Assembly (NCBI RefSeq): GCF_008635795.1
Contig: NZ_VWRQ01000008.1
Coordinates: 62,001 to 126,000, forward strand
Reading direction: 5' to 3'
From: Paenibacillus tepidiphilus
GTDB lineage: Bacteria; Bacillota; Bacilli; Paenibacillales; Paenibacillaceae
Length of the DNA stretch: 64,000 bases
Below the pieces are notes generated by a model. The model had not been told where the DNA came from. It searched no databases and worked only from the letters and a program-made list of their open reading frames with translations. Numbering within the stretch: position 1 is the first letter of the stretch; every line of letters starts with the position of its first letter. The translations under genes and the position numbers were made by a program. Below are positions 60,391 through 64,000 of this stretch, piece by piece.

Positions 60391-62175
60391 ATGTTGAAGG
60401 CCTGGATTTACCGGACCTCCCTGAAGCAGAGAATCTGGGTCTCGTTCGCTGCGCTTACCGTTCTCTGTATCGCGGTCACCGGCCTCTGCGCATACGGCAT
60501 TGCGGCACGGGCGATGGAGCGCAATTCCACCAACCTGAACCGCAGTGTACTCGTCCAGTCGGTCAATGTGCTCGACCAGAAGCTGAAGCAGATTATCGTC
60601 GCTTCATCCACCATGATGCTCAGCGAAACCTACAAGCAGGCGATGCGCGATATCTCGGCACATAATACCGAGCGGTTCTTCGCCAATTTCTCGCTGATGC
60701 AGGGGCCGTTCACCCAGGCCCAGCTGACGGAGAATTCCATCGACTCGATGCTGATTACGACACCGGACGGCGATTTCTACCCGACCGGGGGCCTGCGCCG
60801 GACCGGAGTGTCCTTTCTGGAAACCTCGCTCTATGAGCGGATTCGAAACAACCCGGAATCCAACTGGGTGGAGAGCCACCCGGATGAACTGTTTGCCGGC
60901 GGGCGTCAGGTCATCTCCCTGCTGCTGCAGCCGCTTACCGAGAACTATGTGCCGGATGTCTTCCTTGCGGTCAACGTCAATGAAGACATTCTGGAGGACG
61001 CGGTCAGCGGCGGAGCGAGTCTCGGCTCCGCGCAGTTTCTGCTGATCAATAAGGCGGGAGCCAGCGTCTTCGGCGATGAGAATCGCCCGGCGTGGAGCCG
61101 TTCGCCGGATTTTCTGGACAAGCTGCGCGAGGAAGCTGGCGGCAATTTCGAATACAGCGCCGCCGGAGCGGGGCCAATGCTGATCAGCTATGCCGAATCG
61201 CGGTTTGCCGGCGACTGGCTGCTGGTCAGCTACCAGTCGAAGAAGGAGCTGCTGCAGCCTGTCCGCAGCATCCAGTGGCTGGTGCTCGCCATCATGGCCG
61301 TATGCATCGGCATGGCGCTGCTGGTCGCGAAGTATTTGTCCAACCTGCTGCTGGGCCCGTTGCTCAAGCTGCATAAGACGATGGCCAGAGTGGAGCAGGA
61401 GGACCTGTCGGCCCGCTTCCAAAGTCCGTTCCAGGACGAAATCGGCGAGGCGGGGCGTAAATTCAACCAGATGCTGGACCGGATCGGCGAGCTGATTGTG
61501 GAAGTCAAAGAGACGGAGAACGAGAAACGGAAGGCGGAGATCAAGGCGCTGCAGGCGCAGATTGATCCGCATTTTTTATATAACACCTTGAATACAATCT
61601 TCTGGAAATGCGAAATGGACGAGTATGAGGACGCCAAGGAGATGGTGATCTCGCTGTCGGCCCTGTTCCGGCTGGGCCTGAACAACGGGCGGGAGATTAC
61701 GACGCTGGGCCAGGAGCTGGAGCATGTGCGCCAGTATCTGAATCTGCAGCAGCAGTGCTATGAGGGCTTGTTCGACTATACCATCACCTCCCCGCCGGAG
61801 CTGCAGACACTCCCTGTTCTTAAGATTCTGCTGCAGCCGCTGGTCGAGAACTCCATCCTTCACGGTCTGAAAGAGAAGCGCAGGGGCGGCTTGATCCGCA
61901 TTGCCGCTCTGGAAGAGGAGGGAAAGCTGCTCATCCGTGTCAGCGACAACGGAGCCGGTGTGGATGCGGACCGGCTGAATGCGCGGTTGAAGGAATCGGG
62001 CGGCAGCGGCGGGTATGCATTGTCCAATATCTGCAGCCGGCTGCAGCTGTATTATGGCCGGGAGGCCAGCTTGTCCTTCCGCAGCGAGCCGTTTGTTGAA
62101 ACTGAAGCAACGCTATCAATTCCTATGGAAGGCGGAATGCAGCATGAATCCATCCATCAAGATATGCATCGTTGA
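60391..62175 (+). CDS. YesM-family sensor histidine kinase
   Basis: The 594-residue protein has two membrane helices (about 17-37 and 295-315) flanking an outside sensor domain, a HAMP segment (LLGPLLKLHKTMARVEQEDLSARF) and a LytS-type kinase with QAQIDPHFLYNTLNTI (phospho-acceptor His). The HATPase has QPLVENSILHGLK, DNGAGVDADR and GGYALSNICSRL. It overlaps the response regulator gene by 32 bp and is co-transcribed with the permeases, so it probably senses the transported oligosaccharide, alone or bound to the solute-binding lipoprotein encoded at the window end. Confidence 0.92.
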   Translation: MLKAWIYRTSLKQRIWVSFAALTVLCIAVTGLCAYGIAARAMERNSTNLNRSVLVQSVNVLDQKLKQIIVASSTMMLSETYKQAMRDISAHNTERFFANFSLMQGPFTQAQLTENSIDSMLITTPDGDFYPTGGLRRTGVSFLETSLYERIRNNPESNWVESHPDELFAGGRQVISLLLQPLTENYVPDVFLAVNVNEDILEDAVSGGASLGSAQFLLINKAGASVFGDENRPAWSRSPDFLDKLREEAGGNFEYSAAGAGPMLISYAESRFAGDWLLVSYQSKKELLQPVRSIQWLVLAIMAVCIGMALLVAKYLSNLLLGPLLKLHKTMARVEQEDLSARFQSPFQDEIGEAGRKFNQMLDRIGELIVEVKETENEKRKAEIKALQAQIDPHFLYNTLNTIFWKCEMDEYEDAKEMVISLSALFRLGLNNGREITTLGQELEHVRQYLNLQQQCYEGLFDYTITSPPELQTLPVLKILLQPLVENSILHGLKEKRRGGLIRIAALEEEGKLLIRVSDNGAGVDADRLNARLKESGGSGGYALSNICSRLQLYYGREASLSFRSEPFVETEATLSIPMEGGMQHESIHQDMHR

Positions 62176-63787
62176 TGATATTCCGGCGGTGGTCCGGGGT
62201 TTAAGCACCCGGATTGCCTGGGAGGAGCACGGGATCACCGTAGCCGCCACGGCAGCGGACGGCAAGGAGGGCCTGGCCCAAATCCGCAGGCACCGCCCCG
62301 ACATCGTGCTGACCGATATCCGGATGCCGTTCATGGACGGGCTCGAAATGATGCGGACCATACAGGCGGAGATCCCGGGCATCAAGCTGATCTTTCTTAC
62401 CGGGTATTCTGATTTCGCCTATGCCCAGGAGGCGATCAAGCTGGGTGCCTTTGACCTGATCGTCAAGCCGTTCACCAAATGCCAGGTGCTGGAGACCGTG
62501 CTGAAGGCCAAGGAGATGCTGGAGCGTGAGCGCAGCCAGGCCGAGCAGATGCGGGGGATGGAGCAGAAGCTGCGGGAGAGCCTGCCCTATCTGCGCCAGG
62601 AATATATGCGTCTGCTGATCCGTTACGGGACCCGGCAGCAGCGTCAGGCGCAGCAATGGGATTTCTACGGCATCCGTATGGAAAGCCGCCATTTCTGCGT
62701 TATGGTGGCGGAGATTGATTTCTTTGCCGAGCGCACCGCAGCCCTGACTGTCCATGAAGTGGAACTGATCCGCTTTGCGGTGCAAAATATTCTGGAGGAG
62801 ACGGTGTTCGCCTTCACCCAGGGCATTGTATTCCGCGAGAACGTGAGCCAGTTCGTCATTGTCATGAATCCGCCGGCGGAGCTGGATGCGGAGCAGCTGG
62901 CGGAGCGGTGCCGGGAGAACGTCTCCCGGCACTCGTATCAGACGGTATCCATCGGTCTCGGCGGCGAAGTAGAGGAGACCGGGCAGCTTGCCGTCTCCTA
63001 TGCGCAGGCGTTGTCGGCGCTTGCCCGCACCTTCCTGAGCGGTGGCAATAGCGTGTACCGCCATGCGGAGGAACGGAGCGCCCAGGAGGCTATGCCGCGC
63101 TACTCCTATGACAGGGAGAAGGAACTGCTCTACTGCCTCCGTTCGGCTAATCTGGCCAAGGCGGAGGAGCAGCTGGAGGGGATCTGGAACGAGTGGATGA
63201 CCCCTCCGTTCCTGCCCGATCCGGCCATCATCAAGACGCTGTGCCTGGAGCTGGCGCATTCGGTACACCGGGTATTTACGGAGAAGGCCCCGGATGCCGA
63301 GGTCAAGGCGCTGGAGCAGAAGCTGGCGGGAATGAACCAGGCGGCCTCCTTCGGGGAGCTGCGCCGCCAGATCCGCGAGTTCTGCCGTGAGGGCTGCCGC
63401 TATGTGCAGGCCCGCCAGTCCAGTGAGACGCGTGTACTGGTTGAGCAGGCGATTGCCTATATCAACACCCGTCTGCACGAGAATCTCTCGGTGGCCGATT
63501 GTGCGCGCCATGTGCATCTCAGTCCCAGCTATTTCTCCAATCTGTTCAAGAAAGAGACGGGCATGACGCTGACCCAGTACATCATCGGGAGAAGAATGGA
63601 CAAGGCCAAGGAGCTGGTGCTGGAAGGCATGCAGGTCCAGGATATCGCGACTTCTCTGGGTTATGAGGACCGTCCCTATTTTACTGAATTGTTCAAAAGA
63701 ACCACCGGCATGACGCCGACCGATTTCCGCGCCAAGTATGCTTCAGCCCTGGAGAGGGTAAACAGTGATTTCCCCTCCCCTCAATAG
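62144..63787 (+). CDS. YesN-type response regulator with AraC output domain
   Basis: The 547-residue protein has an N-terminal receiver (VDDIPAVVRG, Asp in IVLTDIRMPFMDG, Lys in IVKPFTK), a long central helical/ligand-like region (about 130-430), and a C-terminal AraC double helix-turn-helix (about 440-540; LSVADCARHVHLSPSYFSNLFKKETGMTLTQYIIGRRMDKAKELV). The start at 62144 has GGAAGGCGG upstream and overlaps the kinase gene. It is the best candidate for binding the repeated TTTCYCC boxes before the permease and binding-protein genes. Confidence 0.92.
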   Translation: MNPSIKICIVDDIPAVVRGLSTRIAWEEHGITVAATAADGKEGLAQIRRHRPDIVLTDIRMPFMDGLEMMRTIQAEIPGIKLIFLTGYSDFAYAQEAIKLGAFDLIVKPFTKCQVLETVLKAKEMLERERSQAEQMRGMEQKLRESLPYLRQEYMRLLIRYGTRQQRQAQQWDFYGIRMESRHFCVMVAEIDFFAERTAALTVHEVELIRFAVQNILEETVFAFTQGIVFRENVSQFVIVMNPPAELDAEQLAERCRENVSRHSYQTVSIGLGGEVEETGQLAVSYAQALSALARTFLSGGNSVYRHAEERSAQEAMPRYSYDREKELLYCLRSANLAKAEEQLEGIWNEWMTPPFLPDPAIIKTLCLELAHSVHRVFTEKAPDAEVKALEQKLAGMNQAASFGELRRQIREFCREGCRYVQARQSSETRVLVEQAIAYINTRLHENLSVADCARHVHLSPSYFSNLFKKETGMTLTQYIIGRRMDKAKELVLEGMQVQDIATSLGYEDRPYFTELFKRTTGMTPTDFRAKYASALERVNSDFPSPQ

Positions 63788-63829
63788 TTGTTTTCTCCTT
63801 CACTCCGGTCCGCCGCAGGAAATTATAAT
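63769..63829 (+). promoter_or_regulatory. Activator-type promoter of the solute-binding protein gene
   Basis: Two direct repeats, TTTCCCC (63769) and TTTCTCC (63792), are 23 bp apart. A GTCCGC element and a perfect -10 TATAAT (63824-63829) follow, without a -35. The first repeat overlaps the end of the response regulator gene. The layout matches that at 58433-58492. Confidence 0.55.
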
Positions 63830-63841
63830 TTCCATAAGAAA

Positions 63842-63855
63842 TGAATGCGATTACA
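63842..63855 (+). promoter_or_regulatory. cre-like catabolite-control site
   Basis: TGAATGCGATTACA matches the CcpA consensus TGWAANCGNTNWCA with one mismatch and lies 12 bp after the -10, between promoter and ribosome site of the binding-protein gene. Confidence 0.6.
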
Positions 63856-63877
63856 AACATCAAAGGGAGGCATCATC

Positions 63878-64000
63878 ATGATTAAGAAGCAATGGCTGCT
63901 GGCTGGAACCTCATTACTGCTGGCCGGTTCCCTGGCCGCCTGTTCATCGGCGGACGAGAATACGGAAGCAAACGGAGAAACGGCTGCCGCATCCGGGCAG
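63878..64000 (+). CDS. Solute-binding lipoprotein, 5' part only
   Basis: Forty-one codons are present before the window ends. They encode a lipoprotein signal (KKQWLLAGTSLLLAGSLAAC, Cys21 or 22) followed by an acidic Ser/Ala/Glu-rich linker typical of ABC solute-binding lipoproteins. AAAGGGAGG precedes the ATG. Placed directly after the YesM/YesN genes, it should be the binding protein for the permease pair at 58534-60339. Confidence 0.8.
   Translation, partial: MIKKQWLLAGTSLLLAGSLAACSSADENTEANGETAAASGQ

Overview
The window looks like chromosome from a Paenibacillus-type firmicute. Base composition is high for a firmicute (high-50s % GC by eye). Ribosome binding sites are strong AGGAGG types, often with GTG or TTG starts. 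Content also fits: S-layer-homology and copper-amine-oxidase-N-type secreted proteins, YesM/YesN two-component pairs beside MalF/MalG-type ABC permeases, a 7TMR-DISM kinase paired with a SARP-type regulator, and a guanine riboswitch ahead of xpt-pbuX. No rRNA, tRNA, CRISPR array, insertion sequence or prophage was recognised.

Layout. 1-17.2 kb is a mixed region: a four-copy palindromic repeat cluster, a UvrC-like nuclease, a MerR regulator facing a textbook 19-bp-spacer MerR promoter in front of an exported FMN/FAD flavoprotein, a permease, an EcsC-family protein behind a heptanucleotide tandem repeat, a TetR/SDR pair with three matching operators, an AT-rich BdbD-like thiol oxidoreductase, RlmN, GreA, an AEC transporter and an SLH protein. 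17.2-23 kb holds a two-gene phosphorelay (a 1259-residue hybrid kinase and a REC-kinase) and a basic protein with a duplicated module. 23-25.3 kb is the guanine-riboswitch xpt-pbuX operon. 25.3-29.6 kb is a double-kinase protein whose first kinase/receiver half lacks both phospho-acceptors, with a SARP response regulator.

29.7-34.0 kb is a compact six-gene operon, mostly with overlapping genes, behind an ECF-type promoter candidate. It encodes a small protein, an exported Ser/Gly-rich protein ending in Gly-Gly, a glutathionylspermidine-synthase-like ATP-grasp ligase, a lipoprotein, a DUF350 membrane protein and a YugO-like K+ channel. I consider this the most interesting little-described system here. 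34.3-42.8 kb is a B. subtilis ydaJKLMN-like exopolysaccharide operon in a different gene order, with one additional multispan membrane protein. Its terminal gene is a YdaK-type degenerate GGDEF protein that keeps the c-di-GMP-binding I-site. An apparently active diguanylate cyclase lies 1.5 kb downstream.

45.9-53.8 kb carries GNAT, CuAO-N, HAD and small proteins, a YesM/YesN pair with a sugar-binding lipoprotein but no permeases, and a methyltransferase. 53.9-64 kb contains a MATE exporter and a polysaccharide-use locus: heparinase II/III-type lyase and cupin on the minus strand; on the plus strand two ABC permeases, a YesM/YesN pair and the start of a solute-binding lipoprotein that runs off the window. 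The permease and binding-protein promoters share a direct-repeat architecture (two TTTCYCC boxes 23 bp apart, about 29 bp before a -10), suggesting joint activation by the local response regulator. A cre-like site follows the binding-protein promoter.
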